NCBI GenBank assembly: GCA_965153355.1
Contig: OZ231126.1
Coordinates: 92,380,001 to 92,444,000 of the forward strand
Length of the DNA: 64,000 nucleotides
Reading direction: 5' to 3'
DNA from: Flaccisagitta enflata
Taxonomy: Eukaryota > Chaetognatha > Sagittoidea > Aphragmophora
In this document: positions 1 through 10,732 of the stretch, in pieces
How the letters are laid out: every line of letters starts with the position of its first letter
Numbering within the stretch: position 1 is the stretch's first letter
Position numbers and translations under genes: made by a program
Notes under the pieces: model-generated
Told to the model about the DNA's origin: nothing
The model's database searches: none
What the model saw: only the letters and a program-made list of their open reading frames with translations

Positions 1-194
1 TTCTGACACCACTCAAATGATAGATTTTTCGAAGCTCTTTAAAATGCTCATGGATTTTTTGTAGTTTTGCCTCTTACTAATGAGCCAGGGGTGTCAAATC
101 GATGTGCGGTTTTTTTTTTGCCCATGGTTAATATGGCAAATTGACAAGAAATTTTAAAAAATGCAAAATTCCCATAGAATATCATGGAAAATTA

Positions 195-305
195 CTACTA
201 AAGCCTCAAATGCATATATCCTCACAGGACGTATGGAAATTCACCCCTGTGTCCTACAGTACATCGGCCCTTTGGGGCCGCTGCCCTGCTCTCACCCCAC
301 TTTTT
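195..305 (-). mobile_element. E-family element, first part (split by an A element)
   Basis: The segment holds the typical E arm: a gene-free stretch reading aggacgtatggaaattcacc, then cctgtgtcctaca, then a hairpin around GGCCCTTTGGGGCC and the end GCTGCCCTGCTCTCACCCCAC. It stops at TTTTT where the A element at 306 begins, and E sequence resumes at 2168 with AGCTAATCACTTCAAGCAGGGC. Intact E copies, such as the one ending near 40540, carry these two parts side by side. This copy was therefore split by the later A insertion. Sequence before 195 is AT-rich and shows nothing recognisable. Confidence 0.6.
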
Positions 306-2167
306 GTCCTCGACGATCAGTTTACATCGAGGACTATAACATAGCACTGATCGTGTAGTAAGCCGTTTGTCGTTTGTCTCAACCCTTAAAAACTTGGGAA
401 CCAGTACTCAGATGTTTATGAAACTTTGTCAGTGTTATTTTTAGAGCATTACTATCCTGTGTACCAACTTTCAACAACATTCATAAATGTTTAATACCCT
501 TTGCCTATTATTTTTATAGTATTATTAATTCATCGACTTGTGCAATTTACATAGGGGAAGGGTAGTAAAGGTTCACCAATGTTGTTTAAACTTGTTTTGG
601 AAGTTCATTGTAGTAATTAAAGCTCCCCTGCAAGATTTCAGATAATTCTGAGTATTAGTTTAGAAGATATTAGGGTATTTTGCTAGTAATATTAATTCCT
701 AGACTTGTGCAATTTACATAGGGGAAGGGTAGTAAAGGTTCACCAATGTTGTTCAAACTTGTTGTGAAGGTTCATTGCATCAATTAAAGCTCCCCTGCAA
801 GATTTCAGTAAATTCTGAGTATTGGTTAAGAATATATAAGGGTATTTATGATGTATCTAGTAACATTATATCCTGGACTTAAAATTTTTTTCTTTTTTTT
901 TTTTGAAAAAAAAAATTAAAAAAAAAATTTTTTTTTTTTTTTTGAAATTTTTTTTTTTTTGAACCTTTTTTTTTTTTTTGAAAAAAAATTTTATTTTTTT
1001 TTTTTTTGAAAAAAAATTTTTTTTTTTTTTGAAATTTTTTTTTTTTATTTTTTGTAAAAAAATTTTTTGTGTTGAATTTAAGGTATGCAATTGGTAGCCG
1101 GGTCAGACTGAGAAGCCGGGTCAGACTGAGTAGCCGGGTCAGACTGAGTAGCCGGGTCAGACTGAGTAGCCGGGTCAGACTGAGTAGCCGGGTCAGACTG
1201 AGCAGCCGGGTCAGACTGAGTAGCCGGGTCAGACTGAGTAGCCGGGTCAGACTGAGTAGCCGGGTCAGACTGAGTAGCCGGGTCAGACTGAGTAGCGGGT
1301 CAGACTGAGTAGCCGGTCAGACTGAGTAGCCGGTCAGACTGAGTAGCGGGTCAGACTGGTAGCAGGGTGAACTGAGTAGCCGGTCAGACTGAGCAGCCAG
1401 GTCAGACTGAGTAGCCGGTCAGACTGAGTAGCGGTCAGACTGAGTAGCCGGTCAGACTGAGTAGCCGGGTCAGACTGAGTAGCCGGTCAGACTGAGTAGC
1501 CGGGTCAGACTGAGTAGCCGGTCAGACTGAGTAGCCGGGACTGAGTAGCCGGGTCAGACTGAGTAGCCGGGTCAGACTGAGTAGCCGGGTCAGACTGAGT
1601 AGCCGGGTCAGACTGAGTAGCAGGTCAGACTGAGTAGCCGGGTCAGACTGAGTAGCTGGTCAGACTGAGTAGCCGGGTCAGACTGAGTAGCCGGGTCAGA
1701 CTGAGTAGCCGGTCAGACTGAGTAGGCAGGTCAGACTGAGTAGCCGGGTCAGACTGAGTAGCAGGTCAGACTGAGTAGCCGGTCAGACTGAGTAGCCGGG
1801 TCAGACTGAGTAGCGGGTCAGACTGAGTAGCCGGGTCAGACTGAGTAGCCGGGTCAGACTGAGTAGCCGGGTCAGACTGAGTAGCCGGGTCAGACTGAGT
1901 AGCCGGGTCAGACTGAGTAGCCGGGTCAGACTGAGTAGCCGGGTCAGACTGAGTAGCCGGGTCAGACTGAGTAGCCGGGTCAGACTGAGTAGCCGGGTCA
2001 GACTGAGTAGCCGGGTCAGACTGAGTAGCCGGGTCAGACTGAGTAGCCGGGTCAGACTGAGTAGCCGGGTCAGACTGAGTAACCGGGTCAGACTGAGTAA
2101 CCGGGTCAGACTGAGTAACCGGGTCGGACACCAAGTAGACTACAGTCGAGGACTGTTGTTTTTAAGC
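306..2167 (+). mobile_element. A-family hairpin-headed element, copy A1 (complete)
   Basis: The element starts directly after TTTTT with the hairpin GTCCTCGAC - loop - GTCGAGGAC, followed by TATAACATAG. The body has two diverged direct repeats of about 190 bp (motif ATTTACATAGGGGAAGGG). A T-rich stretch with TTTGAAA blocks follows (885-1065), then an 18-bp minisatellite. The 3' end repeats the hairpin arm as CAGTCGAGGACTG, then TTGTTTTTAAGC and another T run. The same layout recurs at 9581-10563 and 23147-24375, which fixes the ends. There is no coding capacity; the open frames come from the minisatellite. It was inserted into an older E element, leaving an oligo-T on both sides. Confidence 0.8.
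1087..2125 (+). repeat. 18-bp minisatellite inside A1
   Basis: Roughly 58 tandem copies of the unit AGCCGGGTCAGACTGAGT. Many copies in the middle (1290-1790) are 16-17 bp or carry substitutions, while the 3' block 1800-2090 is nearly uniform. That pattern suggests a recent local expansion. The array ends at CGGACACCAAGTAGACTACA in this and sister elements. The long open frames on both strands are a by-product of the unit length being a multiple of three. Confidence 0.9.
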
Positions 2168-2247
2168 TTTTTTAGCTAATCACTTCAAGCAGGGCATCGG
2201 GTACCACTGACCATGTGCGATCCTTGGATGACTTGTTTGTTTCTTAT
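2168..2247 (-). mobile_element. E-family element, second part
   Basis: This is the continuation of the E copy interrupted at 305. It carries the E terminus GCAGGGCATCGGGTACC followed by ACTGACCATGTGCGATCC, seen also near 9420, 40520, 47100 and 35270. From 2248 to 2590 the sequence is AT-rich, with CAACAACAACC-type simple sequence at 2440-2520. It ends in a pyrimidine tract and the CAG acceptor of the HEATR3 exon. Confidence 0.55.
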
Positions 2248-2590
2248 AAGAACCTAGTTTATAAGAACATCAAGCCTTGAAATAGTTAAGAACGTTGTAG
2301 TTATTTTACTAGTAGCTTTCTCTATCTCTTTTGAAGGTTTCAGAAAAAATATGACGTTCTCTATAAAAAATAAAAAGTGTAATCGCGACCTAACCCCTTC
2401 ACTGCAACATTGTAAAACCGTACTTATTTATTAACCACTACAACCGCCACAACCACAACAACACTCACAACATCGACAACCTCAACGACCACAACAGCCA
2501 CATCAACAACAAGTACAGCTACAGCTGAATTATCATCAACACAAGTTACTACGAATTGTTAATGTAAATTTTTTTCCCGCCCTTTTGCAG

Positions 2591-3540
2591 TTTTGAGGCG
2601 AAAGATCTTCTCGAAGCTACCACTTGCGCCCTTCGCGCCGTCGTGGCTAAAATCGTCGCATTGGACAAGTCGTCTCCCTCTTCGTCTCGCCCGCGACTCT
2701 TCGCTCCCACGCAACAAGACGTCCAAGTTCTCGTCGATATCTACAAAAGCGCATGTGCAAGCGCCGGAACCGGAAGTGACGTGGATAACCGCAGCGTCAA
2801 AATCAACGTGGTGCGCATTTCGTCGAGTATCGCCGCTTCGGCGCATGTCAAACTTGATTCGAAGGATGCCTTTTCGGTACATTTGCGATGATATTAAATT
2901 TTATTAATTAAGCGACTAAGCGATTACAGTCAAGCAATCTTTACTTTAACTACTCATCCATTTATTTCGAACTGACGAGAAAAAAAAACATTTTGCTGTT
3001 GTATGTAATATTCCTAATTACAAAGAGCGGAAAAAAATCGTATGTGCAATATTAAGATTTCTCTCCTTTCCAACATTGATCAGACAATCGGTTCATTTTT
3101 GTTATCCGCGTCCGTTGACGATGATGTGGCGGTGAGCGGGGAAGCGTTGGACGCCATCTTCGACGTTTTCGGTGATGACGACGACTGTGGAGATAACATG
3201 AAAATCGTTGAAAATGACATTCGCCTTATCGAGAGACTGCGGAATCTTATCCCGGCTTTTCAAGAGAAGGTAAGTTGGGAAACGTGTGAAGTGTGCGATG
3301 GAAGTGAATGAGAACACAGCCATTAAATAAGAATCTGGGGCAAAAGATGAATTGCCGAACCATCGGAAGTTGCAATATTCAAAGAATATTGTGCGACATT
3401 GTGTGTTTTAGTACTGCCCTTTTCTTCGATCCTAGGTCCGAATTCAGCGGAAACGTTTGGGTCCGGAACAAAAAGCCGTCGTGCAAACTGTCAAGACAAA
3501 CTTGTTGCCATTTATCAAATATAAAACTCAATCTAAATAA
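2591..3540 (+). CDS. HEATR3: HEATR3 / Syo1-like 5S RNP import chaperone, C-terminal part (three exons)
   Basis: Three exons join in phase: 2591-2876, 3084-3269 and 3436-3540 (TAA 3538-3540). All have GT-AG borders, with phase 0 at both internal introns. The second exon encodes GEALDAIFDVFGDDD and the third VRIQRKRLGPEQKAVVQTV, then NLLPFIKYK. These match the conserved C-terminal ARM/HEAT end of HEATR3/Syo1, which in known systems binds ribosomal proteins uL18/uL5 co-translationally and brings them into the nucleus with 5S rRNA. The first exon here starts in mid-codon after a CAG acceptor, so the N-terminal part lies upstream of the window. The next gene starts 251 bp beyond the stop. The identification rests on the C-terminal blocks only. 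Confidence 0.8.
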
Positions 3541-3791
3541 GTCAAAAGTAGCCTTTTAAGAATTGATCAGGCTTTGGCCGTTTTCAATGTGAGAGCGGTC
3601 GCGCCATCAATGACTCGGCTTTGTGCTAATCTTTGTGTTATTGATAGCGTTTCTTTCTCGAGAGGCTGCCCTTACGAGATAAAAAAAAATCCCGATTGTT
3701 TTTGTTGACCTTTTCCAGATTTTCAGTCTCTCAATGAATTCGACCCTTGTCGGATTTGTCATACTCTAGAAATCGCCCATGCCTGTTAATT

Positions 3792-5216
3792 ATGCGTTTT
3801 CGGCCTGCGTTGATTTACCGGCGTTATTTACGTCGATTGCGCGCCATATCGGCGCCGACGACGACTCGTTCGTTTTCAGCAACCATCTCCAACACCGGAA
3901 TAGAAAAATTGACGCGCTCATCCAAGGTCGACGCTTCCACCACCGAGTCTGTATCTCTTTCATCGATCGCCGACGTCCCTTGGCTGCAAACCGACGATGA
4001 CGCCATCAATCATTTGTCGGTCATCCTCGGCCGACAACTGCTTCTTTCAACGACGAGACTCTCGGCCAAAGACAGGGACGACAATTACGACGTAAACTCT
4101 CTATCGATATCCGACTCGCGCAACCCGGTCGTCATCGATCCCGGGCCGGGCGTGTTAACGCGTCATCTGCTGGAACAAAACCCTCGTCTCCACCTTCGTG
4201 GCGTTCAGAGATCGCTGACTAAATACCCTTGCAACGATATCCTCGATGGTTTCTTCGACAGGTTCGAGGCTCAAGAGGGAGACTTTTGGACGGCGCTGTT
4301 GCCCGAGGAAATGCCGGACACGATCGTCGAATTGGAACGGATTTTTTACGGCGAAATGGAGGCGACGAGAATGGAGGAAAATCGACTGAAACGTCGTTAC
4401 GGTAGTAATAACGGGGATGACGGTGGTGAACATGATGACTCTCCTCAATCACGAGGCGTGACTTTGTTCGCGCCGCTGCAAAATAGCGTGGTCGGTCGCG
4501 TGATCGACCGATTTATCGACGTGGGATTAGATCCAGAAATCGCCTTATTATCCCCGTTTGTGAAATCGTCTACATTTTTCTTTCTTGTTCCTTCGAATTT
4601 CGCTCCCATTGACGTCGGGCCCGTCTTTGGACGTTTGCCCAAGATCGAGTCGAAAGAACGCGGGGAAAATCTCGTCCTGGTGACGTCGAAGAGATTTGTT
4701 TCATCGGATAACAAACCGCAAAATCGGGTGCGAACGACGCTGATGAACTGCTTTTACGACGTGACTCCGCTCGCCGCCGTTTGCCCTCGGATCGTGCACA
4801 CCGCCGTATTTGGAAGTCCCAAAAAGGCCGTCGTTAAATTCCCGTACTTGTTGATACGGTGGTCGCCGAAAAAGGAGACTTCCATACCGGTGGCGGCGAC
4901 GCATCGGCGAAGCTTCGGACTCTTCGTCAACATGTTGGGCGGGTGTATGAATAAACGCGTGATACCTTCGGTGGAGACGTTTTTGCCGGATCTTGGGCCG
5001 AATTTGATCATGGACGGATGTTTCACGATGGCTGAAACTGTCAAAGAATTGTCCTTTGAAAGAACGTTGAAATTGTTTCGGTTTCTCACGGAAAGTCCTT
5101 TGTACGCGGAAAGCATCTTTGGACTCGTTGAGTCGGGTCAACTCAACACCGACGAGTGGCTCAAGAAACGGTTAAAGATCAAAAAAGGCTTCGTCAAAGC
5201 CAGTTTTGTGGATTGA
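3792..5216 (+). CDS. TFB2M: TFB2M-like mitochondrial transcription factor B / rRNA adenine dimethyltransferase family
   Basis: A single-exon reading frame of 474 codons. The ATG at 3792 is chosen because the next residues, MRFRPALIYRRYLRRLRAIS, are Arg-rich, lack acids and look like a mitochondrial presequence; the upstream part of the frame has no ATG. Residues 116-123 read DPGPGVLT followed by RHLLEQNP, the SAM-binding motif I of the KsgA/Dim1/TFB family. I see no clear NLPY-like catalytic motif IV, which fits TFB2M-type proteins that favour transcription initiation over methylation. The known role of the family is promoter melting with the mitochondrial RNA polymerase, or dimethylation of small-subunit rRNA in TFB1M. 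A CAG at 3716-3718 after a pyrimidine tract may be the acceptor of a 5' UTR intron. Assignment to TFB2M rather than another family member is an inference. Confidence 0.68.
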   Translation: MRFRPALIYRRYLRRLRAISAPTTTRSFSATISNTGIEKLTRSSKVDASTTESVSLSSIADVPWLQTDDDAINHLSVILGRQLLLSTTRLSAKDRDDNYDVNSLSISDSRNPVVIDPGPGVLTRHLLEQNPRLHLRGVQRSLTKYPCNDILDGFFDRFEAQEGDFWTALLPEEMPDTIVELERIFYGEMEATRMEENRLKRRYGSNNGDDGGEHDDSPQSRGVTLFAPLQNSVVGRVIDRFIDVGLDPEIALLSPFVKSSTFFFLVPSNFAPIDVGPVFGRLPKIESKERGENLVLVTSKRFVSSDNKPQNRVRTTLMNCFYDVTPLAAVCPRIVHTAVFGSPKKAVVKFPYLLIRWSPKKETSIPVAATHRRSFGLFVNMLGGCMNKRVIPSVETFLPDLGPNLIMDGCFTMAETVKELSFERTLKLFRFLTESPLYAESIFGLVESGQLNTDEWLKKRLKIKKGFVKASFVD

Positions 5217-5598
5217 ATGTAATACATGTGTATACCATTACCAATCTTGTGATGAATTGCTCTTCTTTCTTTTCAGATGCTCCCCTTATCAAAACTGACC
5301 AATGTTCTTTAAGTTACTGTTGACTAATACTCGTGAATTCATCTTCAAATACGTTGATGAAAAGCTCCATAGCTCATTTTTCTTCCTCTTCTTCCTTATC
5401 TCGCCTTTCCGACGTTTCATAGGCTGTGAAAAATCTCTATTTTGATTGACTTTTGATAGTTTATGAACTTGATAAAAGATAGAGAATCTAAGAATAAAAA
5501 TTTCCACTGGAGACTGAGAATAAGAAAAAGAAAAAAGAAGAGGGTGAATTTGCCTGTTCTATCTTCTGCATGGTTCTGCATTCTCATTACTCACGGTT

Positions 5599-7674
5599 AT
5601 GGCGGATTTCTCGTCGACCGAAGGCGTGCGCCTTCGCTTTTCGTCCTCATCCTTAGCTGAAGATACATCACCGAAATCAAAAGCACCTTTTTCTCCACCA
5701 GAAATGTTTGTCGACGTCGATAACCAATCTCGCATCGTCGACGAGGTGCTCCGCATCCGCACGGGCCACTTTAGCGTCGATGGTCAGCCGATTCCCGACC
5801 GATTCTACCCGGAAGTGCTGACTTGCTGGGACGCCTTTCTTCGCGGACGTCGGCAGAGCGTCGACGGCCGATGCTACGGGGTTTATTCCGCCGAGGCTGA
5901 TGATTGGGTGTACGAGTCCTTCGACGACATCCACAGACGCGTGCTCAACGTCGGTAGCGCCTTGGTCACGCTCGAATTGTCCCAAAGCGGCGACACCTCG
6001 CTCGGCATCTACGCCAAAAATTGCCTGGAATGGAACCTGCTGGAATACACGTGCTACGCCAATTCGATGATGGTAACGCCACTCTACGACACCTTTGGCA
6101 AAGGCGCCGTTATCAACATCATCAACGAGACGGAGATGGCGTTTGTTTTCATCGACGATGAAGCGAAATTGACGACGCTTTTGGAGCGGCGCGCCGAGTT
6201 GCCGCACCTCAAGTTCGTCGCCACGAAATTTGTCGCATCGGCGGAGGTTGTTGCGGCGGCCGCTTCGCCATCTGATGGAAGCAATCCGTTACGCATTATC
6301 AACTTCGCCGATTTAGAATCTCTCGGCGCCGCGAATCCTCGACCTGTAAAACCGCCTCAAAAGGACGACGTCGCCGTTTTGATGTACACCTCTGGAACCA
6401 CGGGCATGCCCAAGGGCGCCATGCTTACGCACGACAACATCATGTTTACCAGTCAAATGTGGTATTTCCAAATCAACAAAGGACCCCACGGCCATCTCGC
6501 TATCGGCCCGGATCATTGCATTCTCACTTGCTTGCCAAAAGCTCATTTATTGGCTTTATGCACCGAGTTACACGTGACCATGGCAGGTGGCAGGGTGGCG
6601 CTGTTCCGCGGCGATATCAAGCAGTTGTTGAGTGATATCGCACGCGTGCAGCCGACGGCCTTCCCGATGGTGCCCGCGTTACTGAACCGCATTTACAATC
6701 GCGTCATGGATCAGTTGAATCAAGGTGGTTGGATCAAGCGCAAAGTATTCGAGATGGCGTTGGCTTGGAAACTATCCTGGTATTCGCGTGGTTACATCTC
6801 CAACGATACATGGGTCGATTACTTCATATTCTCCAAGATTCAGAAACTGTTGGGCGGAAAGCTTCGTCTTTTAGTCACCGGTTCGGCGCCCATCGACCGC
6901 AAAGTATTGGCATTCGCTCGCGGCGTGATGGGCTGCTACGTCTTCGAGGCTTACGGTCAAACGGAAACCAGCGGCGCCAACGTCATCTCTCTGCCCACCG
7001 ATTGTCGATCCGACGGTCACGTCGGCACCCCGCTTCCCAATCTCTTCGTCAAGCTGGTCGACGTTCCCGAGATGGATTATTACAAGGATCAAGATCAGGG
7101 TGAAATTTGCATGAAGGGTCGATGCAATTTCAAAGGGTATTTGAAACGGCCGGAAATCACCGTCGACACGATCGACGCCGATGGATGGGTGCATACCGGC
7201 GACATCGGTCAGTGGTTACCCAACGGCGCCCTGAAGATCATCGACAGGAAGAAGAACATCTTTAAGTTGATGCAAGGCGAGTACGTAGCTCCGGAAAAAG
7301 TGGAGCAGATCTACGGCTTGTCGCCTTGGGTGGATCAAGCTTTCATCGAAGGCAAATCCACCGAAAGTTTCTGCGTCGCCGTCATCGTCGTCAATCAGGA
7401 ATATTTGGCGTCTTGGGCCGGAAATAACGGCTTCGACGCCGGCGCCGTGGAGAAGCTCGTCGAGGAAGAAGCCGTCCGCAAAGCTTTGCTCGAACAACTG
7501 CAGCGGCTTGGAAAAGAACGCGGGCTGAATGGCTTTGAGCAGGCGAAAAAGGTCCATCTCAGATTGGATCCGTTTAGCGTGGATAACGGATTGCTGACTC
7601 CCACTCTCAAATTGAAACGCGTCGCGTTGAGAAAAGAATTCGCCTCGGTCATTGAGGCAATGTACCGATCGTGA
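5599..7674 (+). CDS. ACSL: Long-chain-fatty-acid--CoA ligase (ACSL family)
   Basis: An intact single-exon gene of 691 residues, the usual length for eukaryotic long-chain acyl-CoA synthetases. It activates fatty acids with ATP and CoA for lipid synthesis and beta-oxidation. Visible motifs are the AMP-binding loop YTSGTTGMPKGA (residues 263-274), the adenylate-site YGQTE (452-456), DGWVHTGD (528-535) and the acyl-binding signature DRKKNIFKLMQGEY then VAPEKVE (549-569). These motifs and the 691-residue length fit ACSL1/5/6-type and plant/fungal LACS enzymes rather than short bacterial FadD. The N-terminus (MADFSSTEGVRLRF) has no obvious membrane anchor, and the C-terminus (EAMYRS) is not a peroxisomal PTS1 signal, so location is undecided. 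The ATG at 5599 is the first in frame and lies 382 bp after the preceding gene. Confidence 0.93.
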   Translation: MADFSSTEGVRLRFSSSSLAEDTSPKSKAPFSPPEMFVDVDNQSRIVDEVLRIRTGHFSVDGQPIPDRFYPEVLTCWDAFLRGRRQSVDGRCYGVYSAEADDWVYESFDDIHRRVLNVGSALVTLELSQSGDTSLGIYAKNCLEWNLLEYTCYANSMMVTPLYDTFGKGAVINIINETEMAFVFIDDEAKLTTLLERRAELPHLKFVATKFVASAEVVAAAASPSDGSNPLRIINFADLESLGAANPRPVKPPQKDDVAVLMYTSGTTGMPKGAMLTHDNIMFTSQMWYFQINKGPHGHLAIGPDHCILTCLPKAHLLALCTELHVTMAGGRVALFRGDIKQLLSDIARVQPTAFPMVPALLNRIYNRVMDQLNQGGWIKRKVFEMALAWKLSWYSRGYISNDTWVDYFIFSKIQKLLGGKLRLLVTGSAPIDRKVLAFARGVMGCYVFEAYGQTETSGANVISLPTDCRSDGHVGTPLPNLFVKLVDVPEMDYYKDQDQGEICMKGRCNFKGYLKRPEITVDTIDADGWVHTGDIGQWLPNGALKIIDRKKNIFKLMQGEYVAPEKVEQIYGLSPWVDQAFIEGKSTESFCVAVIVVNQEYLASWAGNNGFDAGAVEKLVEEEAVRKALLEQLQRLGKERGLNGFEQAKKVHLRLDPFSVDNGLLTPTLKLKRVALRKEFASVIEAMYRS

Positions 7675-8453
7675 GAATCAAGAGTTTTGAGCTTAATTGG
7701 GATGCTTTTTTTGTATTTTTTTTATTCTTTTTTAATTCGTAAAGAGAAACCTAACCTCAACTCAGCTAAAGCCAATTCTTTCATTATCCTATTACAATTG
7801 AAACTTCCCTATTATCACAATTGAAACTTCCCCTTCCTTCTGTAAAGGGGGGAAACGGTTCAAGCTCAAGTGCTATTTACTGCCTTTTCCGTCTTTTTGT
7901 GAATGTTTTTATATCATTTTTAATGTTTTTACCATTTTGTATCGGACATCCGGTGTATCATCTCGCTCTATGCAATATGCATGCATTGTCTCTTTTGAGT
8001 TTGTCAAAGCGTCCATTTGTACATGAAGCTAAAAAGCACCTAGGTCGAGTTATATTATGATTGTACACGAAGCTATATAGCACCAAGGCCGAGTTATATT
8101 ATGATTATCCTAATTTTGAAGGAGGTAGAAGCGCATGCCGCTTATGTACTTTATGTACTACCAGTCACGTAGCATTGTCTCATAGATTTTGTTATTGTGG
8201 GCGTTATTACTCAACATTAATGAACGTTTGATTATCAATTAATGCTCATGATTACAGGGCTCTTCATACCAGATTTTTTTACACTCCTTTATTTTTATTA
8301 CCATGTAAAATTTACATTCATTCATCATGCTTCCAATTTTTCTGTGGTCACTGGTCATTTTAATACTACTAGCGTAGCGATTGTTTTTTACTCAAAAATC
8401 ACGTCTGCATGCTGTCCTTTTATCTTCCGCATGTAACTAATCATTTTCTTTTT
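7675..8453. other. Intergenic stretch downstream of ACSL
   Basis: AT-rich sequence with no convincing gene. It holds a 44-bp tandem duplication at 8017-8104 (two copies of a unit starting TTGTACAYGAAGCTA and ending GAGTTATATTATGA). No clear AATAAA lies just after the ACSL stop. Confidence 0.5.
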
Positions 8454-9407
8454 GTCCCCGACAAAACAGTTTTCGTCGGTGACTATGAAGTAGCAGTGAT
8501 ACGTACATACGTAGTCTGTTCCTCTGTTCCTCTGTTTAAAGCCCTCTCATATCTTCTGAACCAGGCCTCGGAAGTTTATGAAACTTTACCAGTGTTATTT
8601 TTATGTCAATGGGAGCTTGTGTACCAATTTTCAGAAAAATTCATAAACTTTTATAACCCTTTGCCAGGGTGGCAGAAAATTCTATAGGTCCGAGGCACAA
8701 TTTTTGGCACCGCTTTAAGTCCGACTTTTAAAAATCAACTGTTATTAGGCAAATATTGCATAAAAATATTATTTTTCTGCATCTTACCTTTAATTTCATG
8801 GAAATTAAGAGTTGCCACATCAAAAGAATAAGCTATCAAACCTAAAACCCTTTTAGTGCTTCAGATCTATCCGTTTCACTCCTATTTGTCGACCCTTTTA
8901 CCCTAATTTTTTCCATTATCAAATCTATAAGTCCGACTTTTGAGCTATAGTTCCGGGGCACAATGTGCCAAGTGTGCCCCTGTTTCTGTCAGCCTGCCCT
9001 TTGCCTATTATTTTTGTAGTAATATTTTACTGGACTTTTGTAATTTACCTAGGTAGAGGGTAGTAAAACTATGTGAATTTTTTTTTGATTTGGTATACAA
9101 GTAAAGGGTACTAAATAAACCACCCCTGAAAAATTCTAATTAAATCTTAGGTCTGGTGTTGGAGATATTAGCTTATCTATCTATTTAGTAATATGTTACT
9201 AGGACTGAGGATTTACTGAGGACTGAGGACTAGGATTTACACATGCCACATAGGTAGAGGGTAGTAAAATTATGTGAATTTTTTTTAATTTAGTATACAA
9301 GTAAAGGATGTCAATTGAACAGCCCTTGCAAAATTTGAATTAAATCTGAGGTCTGGTTAATGAGATATTAGTTTATTTATGTAGAAATATATTGCTAGGA
9401 CTAAGGC
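8454..9407 (+). mobile_element. Degraded A-like hairpin-headed element
   Basis: It starts after an oligo-T with GTCCCCGAC - loop - GTCGGTGAC, a hairpin with one mismatch and a different arm from A1-A3. A-family text follows: TGAAACTTTACCAGTGTTATTTTTA, TGTACCAATTTTCA and TAACCCTTTGCC. The frame is interrupted by a hAT-like insertion (8665-8996), after which CTATTATTTTTGTAGTAATATT resumes. Two diverged internal repeats (around 9050 and 9245) correspond to the paired repeats of A. The expected 3' motif GTCGGGGAC was not found, so the right end is approximate. Confidence 0.55.
8665..8996. mobile_element. hAT-like non-autonomous element (332 bp)
   Basis: The ends are CAGGGTGGCAGA on the left and TCTGTCAGCCTG on the right, inverted repeats agreeing at 10 of 12 positions. 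Both sides carry the identical 8-bp duplication CCCTTTGC (8657-8664 and 8997-9004). A CAGGG terminus with an 8-bp duplication is the hAT signature. Removing it restores the A-family sequence CCCTTTGCCTATTATTTT. There is no coding capacity. Confidence 0.7.
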
Positions 9408-9545
9408 ATCCAAGGATCGCACATGGTCAGCGGTTCCCGTTGCCCTGCTTGGAGTGATCAGCTGAAGAAGTGGGGTGAGAGCAGAGAGTAGGAAACAGGG
9501 GTGAATTTCCAGACGTCCTGAGAAGGCCTTTGGGCTTTGGGGCTA
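9408..9545 (-). mobile_element. E-family fragment
   Basis: This carries the E terminus in reverse (GGATCGCACATGGTCAGCGG), then TTGCCCTGCTTGGAGTGATC, and the arm piece ACAGGGGTGAATTTCC with CAGACGTCCTGAGAAGGCC. The central GGCCCCAAAGGGG hairpin is missing or altered. It abuts the A2 element, as E1 does A1. Confidence 0.55.
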
Positions 9546-9580
9546 TTTTCCATGTTAGTCAATGAGAACATTGCATTTTT

Positions 9581-10563
9581 GTCCTCGACGATCAGTTTAC
9601 GTCGAGGACTATAACATAGCCTTGATCGTGTAGTGAGTCGTGTGTTCGTCGTCGTGTCAACCCTTAAAAACTTGAGAACCACAACTCAGATGTTGATGAA
9701 ACTTGGTCAGTGTTGTTTTTGGGGCATTACTAACCTGTGTACCAACTTTCAACAACATTCATAAATATTTGATACCCTTTGCCTATTATTTTTGTAGTAA
9801 TATTAATTCCTGGTCTTGTGCAATTTACATAGGGGAAGGGTAGTAAAGGTTCACCAATGTTGTTCAAACTTGTTGTTTAGGTTTATTGCATCAATTAAAG
9901 CTCCCCTGCAAGATTTCAAATAATTCTGAGTATTGGTTTAGAAGATATAAGGGTATTTTGCTAGTAATATTAATTCCTAGACTTGTGCAATTTATAGGGG
10001 AATGGTAGTAAAGGTTCACTAATGTTGTTCAAACTTGTTTTGAAAGTTCATTGCATCAATTAAAGCTCCCCTGCAAGATTTCAGTAAATTCTGAGTATTG
10101 GTTAAGAAAATATAAGGGTATTTATGATGTATCTAGTAACATTATTTCTTGGACTTAAGAATTTTTTTTTTGGAAAAAAATATATATTTTTTTTTTTATT
10201 TTTTTTTTTTTTTGAAAATTTTTCTTTTTTTGAAATTTTTTTTTTTTTGAAATTTTATTTTTTTTGAAAAAAATTTTTTTTTTTTTTGAAAAAAAAATTT
10301 TTTTTTTTTGGACTTTAAGGTATGCAATTGGTAGCCGGGTCAGACTGAGTAGCCGGGTCAGATTGAGTAGCCGGGTCAGACTGAGTAGCCGGGTCAGACT
10401 GAGTAGCCGCGTCAGACTGAGTAGCCGGGTCAGACTGAGTAGCCGGGTCAGACTGAGTAGCCGGGTCAGACTGAGTAGCCGGGTCAGACTGAGTAGCCGG
10501 GTCAGACTGAGTAGCCGGGTCGGACACCAAATAGACTACAGTCGAGGACTGTTGTTTTTAAGC
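9581..10563 (+). mobile_element. A-family hairpin-headed element, copy A2 (complete)
   Basis: It begins after TTTTT with GTCCTCGAC - loop - GTCGAGGAC and TATAACATAG. It carries the paired ~190-bp repeats, a T/A-rich stretch at 10150-10310, a short block of the 18-bp minisatellite (about 10327-10520), then CAGTCGAGGACTG and TTTTTAAGC before an oligo-T. At 983 bp it is about half of A1, almost entirely because the minisatellite has about 11 copies instead of about 58. Confidence 0.82.
10327..10522 (+). repeat. 18-bp minisatellite inside A2
   Basis: About 11 copies of AGCCGGGTCAGACTGAGT with only single substitutions, the same unit as in A1 and A3. Confidence 0.9.
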
Positions 10564-10732
10564 TTTTTTTCAATATTTTTTTCAATTTTCCATGCTATCG
10601 GATCTGAATTCTGCATTTATTTCATAATTCTATAAATTTTCCTTGTTATTTAGAAGGGATTTCACATATTTTTAACCCCCGATAAATTTCCCATGTTATT
10701 CAATGGGAATCTCGCATTTTTGCATTTTTTGT

